Assembly: GCA_037355855.1 (NCBI GenBank)
Contig: CM074765.1
Span: forward strand, 124,001-188,000
DNA from: Pseudo-nitzschia pungens
Lineage: Eukaryota; Bacillariophyta; Bacillariophyceae; Bacillariales; Bacillariaceae
Length of the DNA: 64,000 bases
Direction of reading: 5' to 3'
Position numbers and translations under genes: made by a program. Below the pieces are notes generated by a model. That model saw nothing but the letters and a program-made list of their open reading frames with translations, did not search any database and was not told where the DNA came from. This document shows positions 23,067 through 33,061 of this stretch, piece by piece (position 1 is the stretch's first letter; the number at the start of each line of letters is the position of its first letter).

Positions 23067-25540
23067 ATTCCCCCTACGATCGATTCCAAGCCGGTGTGGT
23101 ATTCATCCCCCCTACGATCGATTCCAAGTCGGTGTTGTAATTCATTCCCCCTACGATCGATTCCAAGCCGGTGTGGTATACGATTGATTCCAACCCCAAC
23201 AATTCCAAACCCCGATCGATTCAGCAACCCTACTATGATTCATCCCAAACCCCGATCGATTCAGCAACCCTACTACGATTCATCCCAAACCCCGATCGAT
23301 TCAGAAACCCTAGTAGTCATTCCCCTTCATGATCGATCGATTCCAAGTCTGTGTGGTCTTCATTCCCGCTACTATTGATTCTAAGTCTGTGTTGTATTCA
23401 TTCCCCCCCCCCCCGATCGATTCCAAGCCGGTGTGGTAGATCGATTCCAAGCCGATGTTGTATTCATTCCCCCCCCGATCGATTCCAAGCCGGTGTTGTA
23501 TTCATTCCCTGTATGATCGATTCCAAGCCGGTGTCGTAGATCGATTCCAAGCCGATGTTGTATTCATTCCCCCCCCGATCGATTCCAAGCCGGTGTGGTA
23601 GATCGATTCCAAGCCGATGTTGTATTCATCCCCCCCCTCCGATCGATTCCAAGCCGGTGTGGTAGATCGATTCCAAGCCGATGTTGTATTCATTCCCCCC
23701 CCGATCGATTCCAAGCCGGTGTGGTATTCATTCCCCCCCCGATCGATTCCAAGCCGGTGTCGTAGATCGATTCCAAGCCGATGTTGTATTCATTCCCCCC
23801 CCCCCGATCGATTCCAAGCCGGTGTGGTAGATCGATTCCAAGCCGATGTTGTATTCATCCCCCCCCTCCGATCGATTCCAAGCCGATGTTGTATTCATTC
23901 CCCCCCCCCTGATCGATTCCAAGCCGGTGTGGTAGATCGATTCCAAGCCGATGTTGTATTCATTCCCCCCCCCCCCGATCGATTCCAAGCCGGTGTTGTA
24001 TTCATTCCCTGTATGATCGATTCCAAGCCGGTGTGGTAGATCGATTCCAAGCCGGTGTTGTATTCATTCCCTGTATGATCGATTCCAAGCCGGTGTGGTA
24101 GATCGATTCCAAGCCGGTGTTGTATTCATCCCCCCCCCCCGATCGATTCCAAGCCGGTGTGGTATTCATTCCCTCTATGATCGATTCCAAGCCGCTGTGG
24201 TAGATCGATTCCAAGCCAGTGTTGTATTCATTCCCCCCCCCGATCGATTCCAAGCCGGTGTGGTAGATCGATTCCAAGCCGATGTTGTATTCATTCCCCT
24301 CCCGATCGATTCCAAGCCAGTGTTGTATTCATTCCCTGTATGATCGATTCCAAGCCGGTGTCGTAGATCGATTCCAAGCCGATGTTGTATTCATTCCCCC
24401 CCCGATCAATTCAAAGCCGGTGTGGTAGATCGATTCCAAGCCGGTGTTGTATTCATTCCCCCCCCGATCGATTCCAAGCCGGTGTGGTATTCATCCCCCC
24501 CCGATCGATTCCAAGCCGGTGTGGTAGATCGATTCCAAGCCGGTGTTGTATTCATTCCCGCTACGATCGATTCCAAGCCGGTGTGGTAGATCGATTCCAA
24601 GCCGATGTTGTATTCATTCCCTCCCCTCCGATCGATTCCAAGTCTGTGTAGTATTCATTCCCTCTATGATCGATTCCAAGCCGCTGTGGTAGACCGATTC
24701 CAAGCCGATGTTGTATTCATTCCCCCCCCGATCAATTCCGAGCCGGTGTGGTAGATCGATTCCAAGCCGGTGTTGTATTCATTCCCCCCCCGATCGATTC
24801 CAAGCCGGTGTGGTATTCATTCCCCCCCCGATCGATTCCAAGCCGGTGTCGTAGATCGATTCCAAGCCGATGTTGTATTCATTCCCCCCCCCGATCGATT
24901 CCAAGCCGGTGTGGTAGATCGATTCCAAGCCGGTGTTGTATTCATCCCTCCCCCCCCGATCGATTCCAAGCCGGCGTTGTATTCATTCCCCCCCCCCGAT
25001 CGATTCCAAGCCGGTGTGGTAGATCGATTCCAAACCGGTGTTGTATTCATCCCCCCCCCCGATCGATTCCAAGCCGGTGTGGTAGATCGATTCCAAGCCG
25101 GTGTTGTATTCATCCCCCCCCCCGATCGATTCCAAGCCGGTGTTGTATTCATTCCCCCCCCCCCGATCGATTCCAAGCCGGTGTTGTATTCATCCCCCCC
25201 CCCGATCGATTCCAAGCCGGTGTTGTATTCATCCCCCCCCCGATCAATTCCAAGCCGGTGTGGTAGATCGATTCCAAGCCGATGTTGTATTCATTCCCCC
25301 CCCGATCGATTCCAAGCCGGTGTTGTATTCATTCCCCCCCCCCCGATCGATTCCAAGCCAGTGTGGTATTCATTCCCTCTATGATCGATTCCAAGCCGGT
25401 GTGGTAGATCGATTCCAAGCCGATGTTGTATTCATCCCCCCCCTCCGATCGATTCCAAGCCGGTGTGGTAGATCGATTCCAAGCCAGTGTTGTATTCATC
25501 CCCCCCCCCCCAATCGATTCCAAGCCGGTGTGGTATTCAT
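23067..25540. repeat. Minisatellite S3: GATCGATTCCAAGCC array with poly-C tracts (~2.5 kb)
   Basis: Roughly 80 units (estimated from length). A short unit is GATCGATTCCAAGCC plus GGTGTGGTA (24 bp). A long unit is GATCGATTCCAAGCC plus G(G/A)TGTTGTATTCATTC and a run of C varying from about 4 to 12 (often interrupted by TCC, or replaced by CTGTATGAT or CTCTATGAT). Short and long units commonly alternate as a dimer, with the A variant of G(G/A)TG concentrated in the long unit after a short one. The left end (23067-23400) is more diverged and mixes in a CCAAACCCCGATCGATTCAG unit. All three frames stay open for 60-200 codons on both strands, which is an effect of the repeat. Confidence 0.95.
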
Positions 25541-27218
25541 TCCCTCTAGAGGTACGAAATTAGAAAATTGTTACCAAAAATTAAAAACCAGCATTACAAC
25601 AACTCCGAGGAAAATATATTATGCCAATTTCTCATAAAAAACAGTAATACTACAATACGACAACTCCGACGAAAATATAATATGCTGATTGATTCAAAAA
25701 CCGATCGTTTATTATAGCTATTTGATCGATTAATATAGCTATTTATCTATTTTCACTGCAAAGAACTACATGGTTTTTAAGCGTTGAAATCCTACCAAAG
25801 CTACGCACTAAAAACACTAATATCCTGTTTTTACCAAAACCCGGTTTCTCACACTCTTCCTCTTCTTACCGAAGTTAAAGTTACGTTGTAAGCATTATTA
25901 AAGTTAAGGATAATCACTTACAACTCCACTAATTTCCTTCAGGGGTACGTAAGTCTTGTACCGGTACTCGTACGGTTCAGAAGTTAGGCGTAATTACTAA
26001 TTACGGTACCGTAATTACGGTATGTTGGATGAACACAAAGAATAATGGAGTGAATCAACATAGTCAACCCGTCGTACGTGCGTTATTCTTATCTTCGTCG
26101 TACATACAAGTCGCCAAGGTGTAAAAGTGGGGCACAAGTAACTTACGTACTGGTATCTTGCACGAACGTGAAGTTGTCACCGTAGAATACGGAACAGCAA
26201 ATGGTGCATCGCCCGCTTTAGGTCGTGCGAATCGGTTAGAACGATTGATGATCCAACACCGCAAGTCCCAGCAAGACGGGATAAGATTACTATGGGGAAA
26301 AGAACAGCAATCACGATTGGCGGCGAGCACAAAGGAGCGAAATTGCTAAGCAACATGTAGACATGTTTCCGTTTCATTAGAGCAACGGAAAACCGTGCGT
26401 TTGTTGCAAGTCAATCCAAAAAATAACAGAAGAAATTACTACAAGAAATGCGATGATCTTGTTACGAGTAAGGTTAAACCTTACTAAAGAGTTCCTAACA
26501 GCTGTCACCCAGCTTACAACTAGTACTACTACTAGTACAGGCGGCTGTTAAGAACACTTCGTACTTACTTGGTGTTTTTGCCAGGTTCTCCTGATCAGAA
26601 AGGTGATCAATCAGATATTTGGTAATCAATCAAACCAAAATAATCCTGACTACTAAGGAAGTTATTGCAGTAGTATTAAATCAACACTACTAGTACTACT
26701 AGTAGTACTCTACTACTAGTGGTACTAGTACTAGGAGTAACGTTGTGACATTCTGGTGGTATTTTTATGTCCTTCTAATAGTAGTGCTAGTACTACTACT
26801 AGTAGTATTAGTACTAGCAGAGTAGTGTTGACCCTGCTTCCTGCTACAAAAACAACACTATTTCTTGGATCAATGTTGGTTCATCCAATCCTCTTTTGAC
26901 ATGTTTCATCTTCTTTGCCCTTTGTGTCCGTAGTCTCTTTGTTCCATTGATGATGCAGTCGCAAAAATATGCCAATACTACTACTTAGTAGTACTAGACT
27001 AGTATTACTAGTACAAGTAATACTACTAGTATTAGAAATGTATGAAACCGACTTCCATTCCAAACGGGAAAGGCAGTGAACAAGTATTTTGGTTTCTTAC
27101 AGTACTATTGCTTTGTTATTCCGTACTATCACAGTTTGCAATTCTCTAGTAGTATGAAGGAATGAATCGCACGCACTCCAACCCGTTGCGCTTCTTCCCA
27201 CCAGGAGTCAAAGGCTGC
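25541..27218. other. Gene-free spacer with CTAG/GTAC-rich patches
   Basis: No gene supported. An 80-bp near-repeat with CTCCGA(C/G)GAAAATATA is at 25597-25685. A possible diverged hairpin related to the MITE family is at 26486-26551 (TTCCTAACAGCTGTCACCC against GGCGGCTGTTAAGAAC). Patches of CTAGTACTACTAGTAG occur at 26519-26541, 26687-26735, 26783-26819 and 26975-27030. A GC-richer 200-bp patch (26150-26345) has open frames of about 60 codons without recognisable content. Confidence 0.45.
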
Positions 27219-28553
27219 TTAATCAAACCATCCCGCAATGGTCTCCCACATGCTCGCGAAAAAACCAATGTTCTCGTCTTCGAACGTTTTGTCAAAGTTA
27301 GTAAATTCAGACGGGGCCAAACTAAAAAGGGGAAAAGATGTTGAAGAACTACTGGTTGACGGTTCGATGGTACCAGACGTATCGTCCGGGTCCTCATCAT
27401 CGATTGGGGGAGAAGGAGGAGGGGAAGGATCTTCTGGAGGAGGGGAAGGATCATCTGGAGGGGAAGGAGGCCCAACGAAGCAGCTGAACTCAGTGGGAAC
27501 GCCCTCGGGATTCAGGGAGCACATTGTGTCCACGATCCAGTCGTAGAAATAAGACACGCGCGCGTATACCCCCGGAGTAACCTGGGCACATCCGTACCCC
27601 CAGGAGACGACGCCGACCACCTCGTCGGTGGAGGCCGACCCGGTCTCGATCAGCAGAGGTCCGCCCGAGTCACCCTGACAGCTGTCCGTATTGACGCGGT
27701 AGGCGCAGAGCTCGTCGTCGCCCATTTTTTGTCTCATCACGTCCTCACAGGCACTATCCGTTACGTAGTCGACGATCGTCTTGCGGAGTCGGTTAGATAT
27801 GTCGCCGGTCTCGGTGGTGCCGAATCCGATCACCGTCAGGTCCTTTCCGGCTTCCGAGACGGGGGTTTTGCCCAGCTTGGCGTACTGGACGTTCGTGACT
27901 GGTCGGTCGAGTTCGTATATGGCAATGTCGTTGTTGATGGTGTTCGAGTTGTAGGCGGGGTGGATCACGCGCTTCTTGGTGCCGTACCTCGTCCCGCTTG
28001 TCCTGCTGACGCTTTCCCATGCGGTGCCGATGTTGCGCAAGCTCGTGGGACCAATGTCAAAGGTCTCGCCGGAAGCAGCGCAGTGAGCGGCGGTCAAAAC
28101 GAATGTCGGACCGATCAGGGCGCCACCACACGCGAACCTTCCGTTCTGTCTCATGAGCGCGAAGTACGGATATTGGGACGGATCTGTAACGACATCCCCA
28201 TTGATGATTTTCGGTGTCCAGCTAAATCCCTGGTGTCGTGGGTGTAGTGAATCGGTGCGAGCAGGACAGTGAGATCACGAGCAACGAGAAGGTATGCAAA
28301 GCAAGAAATTGATAGTGAGCAACACTTAGGGCACACAGCTGCGGCTCGAGAGCACATGGTAGAGTGGAATGGATCGTTTCCAGCACCCACAAGAGACGCG
28401 TATCAAACGTACCCCTCTGAGGCCGCGATACTCTCCCTCCGTGGAATCGACCAATTCGGAGGACGAGACATCAGTTTCTGCTGTCACCGTGGAAATGGCC
28501 ACAGCAACAGCAACAAGGAATGCCAAGAGCGAACAGCTGCTACGACAATACAT
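27219..28553 (-). CDS. Secreted trypsin-type serine protease, two exons (383 aa)
   Basis: Exon 1 is 28553-28413 (47 codons): a signal peptide (hydrophobic core L-L-A-F-L-V-A-V-A-V-A to about residue 25) and a short acidic propeptide. The 183-nt intron 28412-28230 starts GTACGT and ends CAG, phase 0. Exon 2 is 28229-27219. An activation site K54|I-I-N-G starts the protease, so trypsin-like cleavage would free the Ile. The catalytic triad is complete: His96 (T-A-A-H-C), Asp148 (N-N-D-I-A), Ser235 (G-D-S-G-G-P). Asp229, six residues before Ser235, is the S1-pocket Asp and V-S-W-G-Y-G follows, predicting cleavage after Lys/Arg (family S1A). After the catalytic domain (about 290) comes a Pro/Ser/Asp-rich linker and an amphipathic Trp/Phe-containing end. 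Exons are inferred; the exon 2 motifs are directly visible. Acts outside the cell or in the endomembrane system. Confidence 0.88.
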
Positions 28554-29570
28554 CGCCAGAGTCAAAAGTTGTGGAGTTGGTGGAGATGGGTTTACAATCA
28601 CAATCGGTACAAGTACTCGAGTGATTGTTTGTGTGGTCTCAACTCGGATGTAATGAAAAAATACCGTAGTACCAGTGTGCAATATCAAAAAATAATAATA
28701 ATGCGAAATCAGAGCATCCTAGGTCACGTGTCACGTACTGGTAACTAGTACGAAGTAGTACGGATAAGGATATCACGTGTTGAAAGCCTTGTTGATCGAA
28801 CCGATGTAACGGTAATTACGAGTACAGGTAGAAGATTCGAATCGAACCAAAAATCGTCGAGGGGGTAATGGACTGGAATCATCATGCCCGAGCTCCCAAC
28901 GGAGAGCAAAAGTGGCGTTGAAACTGCTCTGCAAGGAATCCATACGGAACCTTGAAGGACCATCTAACAAGAATCGAATCGGGATTTAGAGAATGTTCCG
29001 GGAAAGTATCATAGTAAAAATCTTTGTCTTATTATCCTATTTTGATGATACTTTAGTGATTGGGAGCAATCAACGTTGGAAGCATACACATGCATGAATC
29101 GATTAATCCAACTCGACATTCTGAGAACTCATAATAAAAAATGCAACCCTCTGGTTTGCTAGGGAGTACGTACTTGGTACTTTAGGTTCTATCCTACCGG
29201 TACGGTATTCATCTCGATAATTACCGGAAGCTGTTGATAAATGGTTTTGAGTCACATTATGTTGTATTGCCCATGACTCGTAGTCGTAATTATTAAATAT
29301 CCAAAGAGCGCCAAAAAGTCCCTCATGCCACTTTTTGGCTAACCGCAACTCATTTCTTCAGCTCGTACGGGTAAGTTAAGGTTATTTACTGGTAACAACG
29401 CACTTCCCTCCACAGGTGGTCCACATACGGTAGTAGTAATCCAGACTGAGGCAATGGATGAACCATGCCAATCAACAGGAAGTACGAAAGCTACTAGCTC
29501 ATCAAACACACATAGTTCTTACGTCTTCTTGGTGTGACATGCCCGTTCTACTAGTAACATGGATGACAAT
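28554..29570. other. Spacer between the protease gene and the retrotransposon
   Basis: No gene supported. The first 150 bp are probably the protease promoter; nothing distinctive is seen in the rest besides scattered GTAC/CCGGTA words. Confidence 0.45.
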
Positions 29571-29575
29571 GCTAG

Positions 29576-29764
29576 TGCCATACCCCGGGTCTACTAGTGA
29601 TTAGAATAGTAGTGATATGCAAATTGTGAGCTCTATTGGTTAGTCTATTTGCTACAGTTCTAAGAGCCTTCCGAATCAGCGATTCTGTCGACTCGCCGAT
29701 TGTTTTTATCCTTATCCTTAATCCAGTCCCGAGTGGCCTCGTGACTGTATTCCGGTGCACGGCA
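29576..29764 (-). repeat. 3' LTR of the retrotransposon
   Basis: In element sense it starts TGCCGTGCACC and ends GGGGTATGGCA. Flanked on the outside by the GCTAG target duplication. It is the same length and apparently the same sequence as the 5' LTR. Confidence 0.95.
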
Positions 29765-29788
29765 TGCTCCTCCATGGTACTGTAACAA

Positions 29789-32700
29789 TTACTTCTCTGG
29801 TCCAGGGCTATCCCTGCAATAATAGGGGTGGACTCTCCTGATGTTAACCCGGTCAGTTACAAAAGGAGCAGTTTCAATAGTTACAGTTCCATTATCATGG
29901 GCCTTGAGCACCTTGTAAGGTCCCTGCCGTGGGAAGGATAGTTTTGGAATAATGCCCTTCCTTTCCAGGGTGACATAGTCGCCTTCTTTATAGACATGGG
30001 GGACCCTCTTCTGGTTCTCCCTGATGTTGCTCTTGTGGATGCTTTTCTGCTTCCTTGCTTGGATTGCTTCCCAATCCACTGGGAAGTTCACCGGCATGAA
30101 CATGTCTCCACCAAATACCAGTTGCGCTGGGGAGTACCCCAGGGTAGTATGGATGGCGCTTCTGATAGCATATGCTGCCTTGGTGGTGAATTCTTCAAAA
30201 GGGTCCTTCTCGTGGAGGTCCCTGTTTTCCAGGTTGAAGGACAACAGACAGTCCTTTAATACCTGATGGATCCTTTCCAACACCGAGTTGGATTGTGGGT
30301 TCCAAGCCCCACTGGGCTTTCTTTTCATCCCCATGTTCTCGCAGAGCTCTTGGAACTCTGCTTTGAACTCACTCCCGCCATCAAAGCCAATTTCCTTTGG
30401 GCGCGGATACCTTGCCAGCCAGGTGCTGTCCAACAATCGTTGCGTTTCTGCTGCATTTGGGGAGTCCTTCAGGTGAGCCAGTTCAAACCATCCGGTCACT
30501 GGATCCACCATGGTGAGAACATGGATGTGGTAGTCTTTACCATTTTTGTTGTGGACAGTTGCAGGTCCCCAGAGGTCCACATTGACCCTCTGCCATTTGG
30601 TGACCTCAGCTGCTTTTTCCGGTAGTAGTCCATACTTCTTCCGGCCACTCTTTTTGAACATCTGACACGTGTGACAGTGTTTACAGAGATCCTGAACGTC
30701 CTTTCGTAGGCCTTTCCAGGTGAACACTGAGCGTATGCTCTGTTCCATTCTCTTTTCTCCGGGATGGACCAACATGCTGTGGTACCATTCCATAACTCTA
30801 TCCTTGAGTTTATCGGGAATCAGAATCTTTCCTTCTTTATGGATTAGATTGTAACCTTCCACCATTTTGCTGGTCAGTCGGTTGTCTTTTTCCAGAGCAC
30901 TCATGATTCCTGTGTCCTTTTGCTGGTAGAACTGAATCATGTCCGGGGCAAGTGGGAATGCACTATTGCCCTGGAATTCTTCCGGAGCTTCTTCTCCAAG
31001 TGGGAATAGGAGTTGCCGGAGGTGCTCTTCCTCATCCGCGTAGGTGAGGGGCTTATTCGGTGGTAGCCATTCCACTGTGTCCGCTGGATCATCAGTAATA
31101 TCCAGTCGGGATAGTGCGTCTGCTGCATCATTGTCTTTGCCCGCAACATGCTTGACTACTGGATGGAACTCCTCCATAAGGAGTCTCCACCGGACCATCC
31201 TTTGGGTGGGCATCTGCTGATAGAGCAGGTTTAGGTGGTCTGTGTGAATAATCACATCTTGTCCTCGTAGGATTCCTTCAAACGCTTTTAGCCCTTCTAC
31301 TATGCCCAGGAGTTCTTTCTCTCCAACCGTGTAGTTGAGCTGCGCAGAGTTCAGCTTCCGGGTGTAGAAACCAAGGGGCTTGCCATCTTGGCATACAGTT
31401 GCTCCCAGTTGCCTGTCGCTGGCGTCTGAGTAGAGATGAAATGGTTTCGTAAAGTCTGGGAATGCAAGCTTTGCTTCATCTGCGAGCATCCTTTTCGCCT
31501 CCATGAAAGCTTTCTGCTCTGCTGGACCCCAGTACCAATTCATTTTGCCCTTTTTCCCTGCTAGTTTGTTCAGCGGGGCTAGGATGTGGGAGCGGCGCTT
31601 CCACATGTCCCGGTAGAAATTTACCATTCCAAGGAACATCTTGAGTTGCTTGGTGTTCTTGGGGGCTTCCAGGCGCTTCATCGCCTCCAGTTTCTTTGGC
31701 TGGGGTTGAATGCCCTCTGTTGTTAATAGAAATCCCAGATATTCCACTTCTTTTTGCATGAAAAAGGATTTTCGTAGGTTGGCTCTGAAGCCAGCATCAT
31801 CCAGTCTCTGTAGGACTGTATCGATTTTGTTGAGGTGATCCTGTTCAGATTCTCCCTCCCGCTGAATGATCAGGATATCATCAATATAGACAAGAACGTA
31901 GTCCAGATCCCCTAGTAGGTTCATCATGACCGATTGGAAGATATCCGGCGCACAAGCAATCCCCATTGCTAGTCTCTTGTAGGCATACTTTCCCCACGGC
32001 AAGATGGTAGAGCAGATTTTCTGGCTCTCTTTGCAGATGGGGATGGTGTAGTACCCTTGGGATAAATCCAGTGCCGTAGCAGACTTAAATTTCTGTAGTC
32101 TTTGGATGGTTTCCCCAATGCGTGGTAGGGGGAACGGCTTTCGCTGAATGGCTGCATTCATCTTCCGAAAGTCCGTAAGGACTCGTATGTCCCCTGTCTT
32201 TTTGGGTTGACAGAACGTCGGTGATGCCCATGGTGAGTCATCATCATGTGGAAGTTTCTCCAGGACTCCAATGTCACAGAGCCTGTTGATTTCCTTCCGG
32301 AGTGCTTGTTCAAAGGCATGGGGTACTGAATAGTACCTCTGCCTGACCGGTTTAACCCCTGGTTGGAGTTCAATAGATACCGGTTCAATATTCTTGAGCA
32401 GTCCCAGACCTCCTCCAAAGAGTGTGGGGAACTTCTTCAATGTTTTCTTCAGGGCCTCCTTAGACGCGTCTGTGATCTCCAGGTCGTTGACCATAGCGTC
32501 TATATCGACTTTGGAGTAGTCGGCGTCCAAAATTTTAGATTGCCTTTCTTCCTCTTTTTGTAGGATTGGACTCTGTGTGTTGGCAAAGAATACTGCCTCG
32601 CATTTGTCCGGGTTCGAGAGCTCCCCCATTCCCTTCATGGGAATGGAGTCACCCTGCCATTCAATTGTTCGGGAGCTGTATTTTATATCCAGTCCCAGTT

Positions 32701-33061
32701 GTGCCATCAGGTCGGATCCTATGATCATGTCATAGGGCACTTCCTCATGGTGGTGATATTCATCCACTTGGAAGGTCCATTTGATGGTCTTGGAGTTTGA
32801 AAATTCTATCAGCCTTAGTCCCACTGAAGCCGCAGACTTGGTTCTGAACTTGCCTCCATACGTGTTGTAGGTGACAGATCTTCGGTCTCGGTTCGTTAGT
32901 TGACTTCGGTTGACAAACTGTTGTAGTATGATGGATTTGGAGCAACCAGAGTCTAGTAGGCCCCGGAGCATCCGTCCCCTTCCCTTGTGGTCCAATACCT
33001 CCACACAGACGTCCGCAAACCGATTGATTATGCGGGGTCCAGTGTGGATGGTATCAGCCAT
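29789..33061 (-). CDS. pol: Pol polyprotein (protease-RT-RNase H-integrase), 1090 aa
   Basis: Starts ATG directly after the gag stop, in the same frame. Aspartic protease: D37-S-G within G-L-L-D-S-G-C-S. Reverse transcriptase: about 220-460, with D332 in A-L-D-L-S-Q-G-Y and the catalytic Y-I-D-D at 392-395. RNase H: about 535-655, D546 in L-Y-S-D-A, acidic residues near 583 and 608 (H-T-D-H). Integrase: zinc-binding His761/His766 with Cys796/Cys799 (or Cys793/Cys796), catalytic D829, D894 and E929 (spacing 34 between the last two), and a C-terminal GPY/F module (R-Q-G-P-Y-K near 1045). No chromodomain follows. All catalytic residues are present, so the enzyme looks functional. Made probably as Gag-Pol through UGA readthrough or by reinitiation. 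Confidence 0.96.
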   Translation of the reverse strand: MADTIHTGPRIINRFADVCVEVLDHKGRGRMLRGLLDSGCSKSIILQQFVNRSQLTNRDRRSVTYNTYGGKFRTKSAASVGLRLIEFSNSKTIKWTFQVDEYHHHEEVPYDMIIGSDLMAQLGLDIKYSSRTIEWQGDSIPMKGMGELSNPDKCEAVFFANTQSPILQKEEERQSKILDADYSKVDIDAMVNDLEITDASKEALKKTLKKFPTLFGGGLGLLKNIEPVSIELQPGVKPVRQRYYSVPHAFEQALRKEINRLCDIGVLEKLPHDDDSPWASPTFCQPKKTGDIRVLTDFRKMNAAIQRKPFPLPRIGETIQRLQKFKSATALDLSQGYYTIPICKESQKICSTILPWGKYAYKRLAMGIACAPDIFQSVMMNLLGDLDYVLVYIDDILIIQREGESEQDHLNKIDTVLQRLDDAGFRANLRKSFFMQKEVEYLGFLLTTEGIQPQPKKLEAMKRLEAPKNTKQLKMFLGMVNFYRDMWKRRSHILAPLNKLAGKKGKMNWYWGPAEQKAFMEAKRMLADEAKLAFPDFTKPFHLYSDASDRQLGATVCQDGKPLGFYTRKLNSAQLNYTVGEKELLGIVEGLKAFEGILRGQDVIIHTDHLNLLYQQMPTQRMVRWRLLMEEFHPVVKHVAGKDNDAADALSRLDITDDPADTVEWLPPNKPLTYADEEEHLRQLLFPLGEEAPEEFQGNSAFPLAPDMIQFYQQKDTGIMSALEKDNRLTSKMVEGYNLIHKEGKILIPDKLKDRVMEWYHSMLVHPGEKRMEQSIRSVFTWKGLRKDVQDLCKHCHTCQMFKKSGRKKYGLLPEKAAEVTKWQRVNVDLWGPATVHNKNGKDYHIHVLTMVDPVTGWFELAHLKDSPNAAETQRLLDSTWLARYPRPKEIGFDGGSEFKAEFQELCENMGMKRKPSGAWNPQSNSVLERIHQVLKDCLLSFNLENRDLHEKDPFEEFTTKAAYAIRSAIHTTLGYSPAQLVFGGDMFMPVNFPVDWEAIQARKQKSIHKSNIRENQKRVPHVYKEGDYVTLERKGIIPKLSFPRQGPYKVLKAHDNGTVTIETAPFVTDRVNIRRVHPYYCRDSPGPEK

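Noticed and set aside
23067..25540. CRISPR-like look (regular repeats with intervening sequence)
   Set aside because: The 'spacers' are themselves repeated and homopolymeric, repeats are direct neighbours, and the DNA is eukaryotic.
23067..25637. Long frames of 60-204 codons on both strands in the S3 array
   Set aside because: They repeat the minisatellite unit with variable C tracts shifting the frame; all frames are open because the unit lacks stops, which is expected of a repeat and not of a gene.
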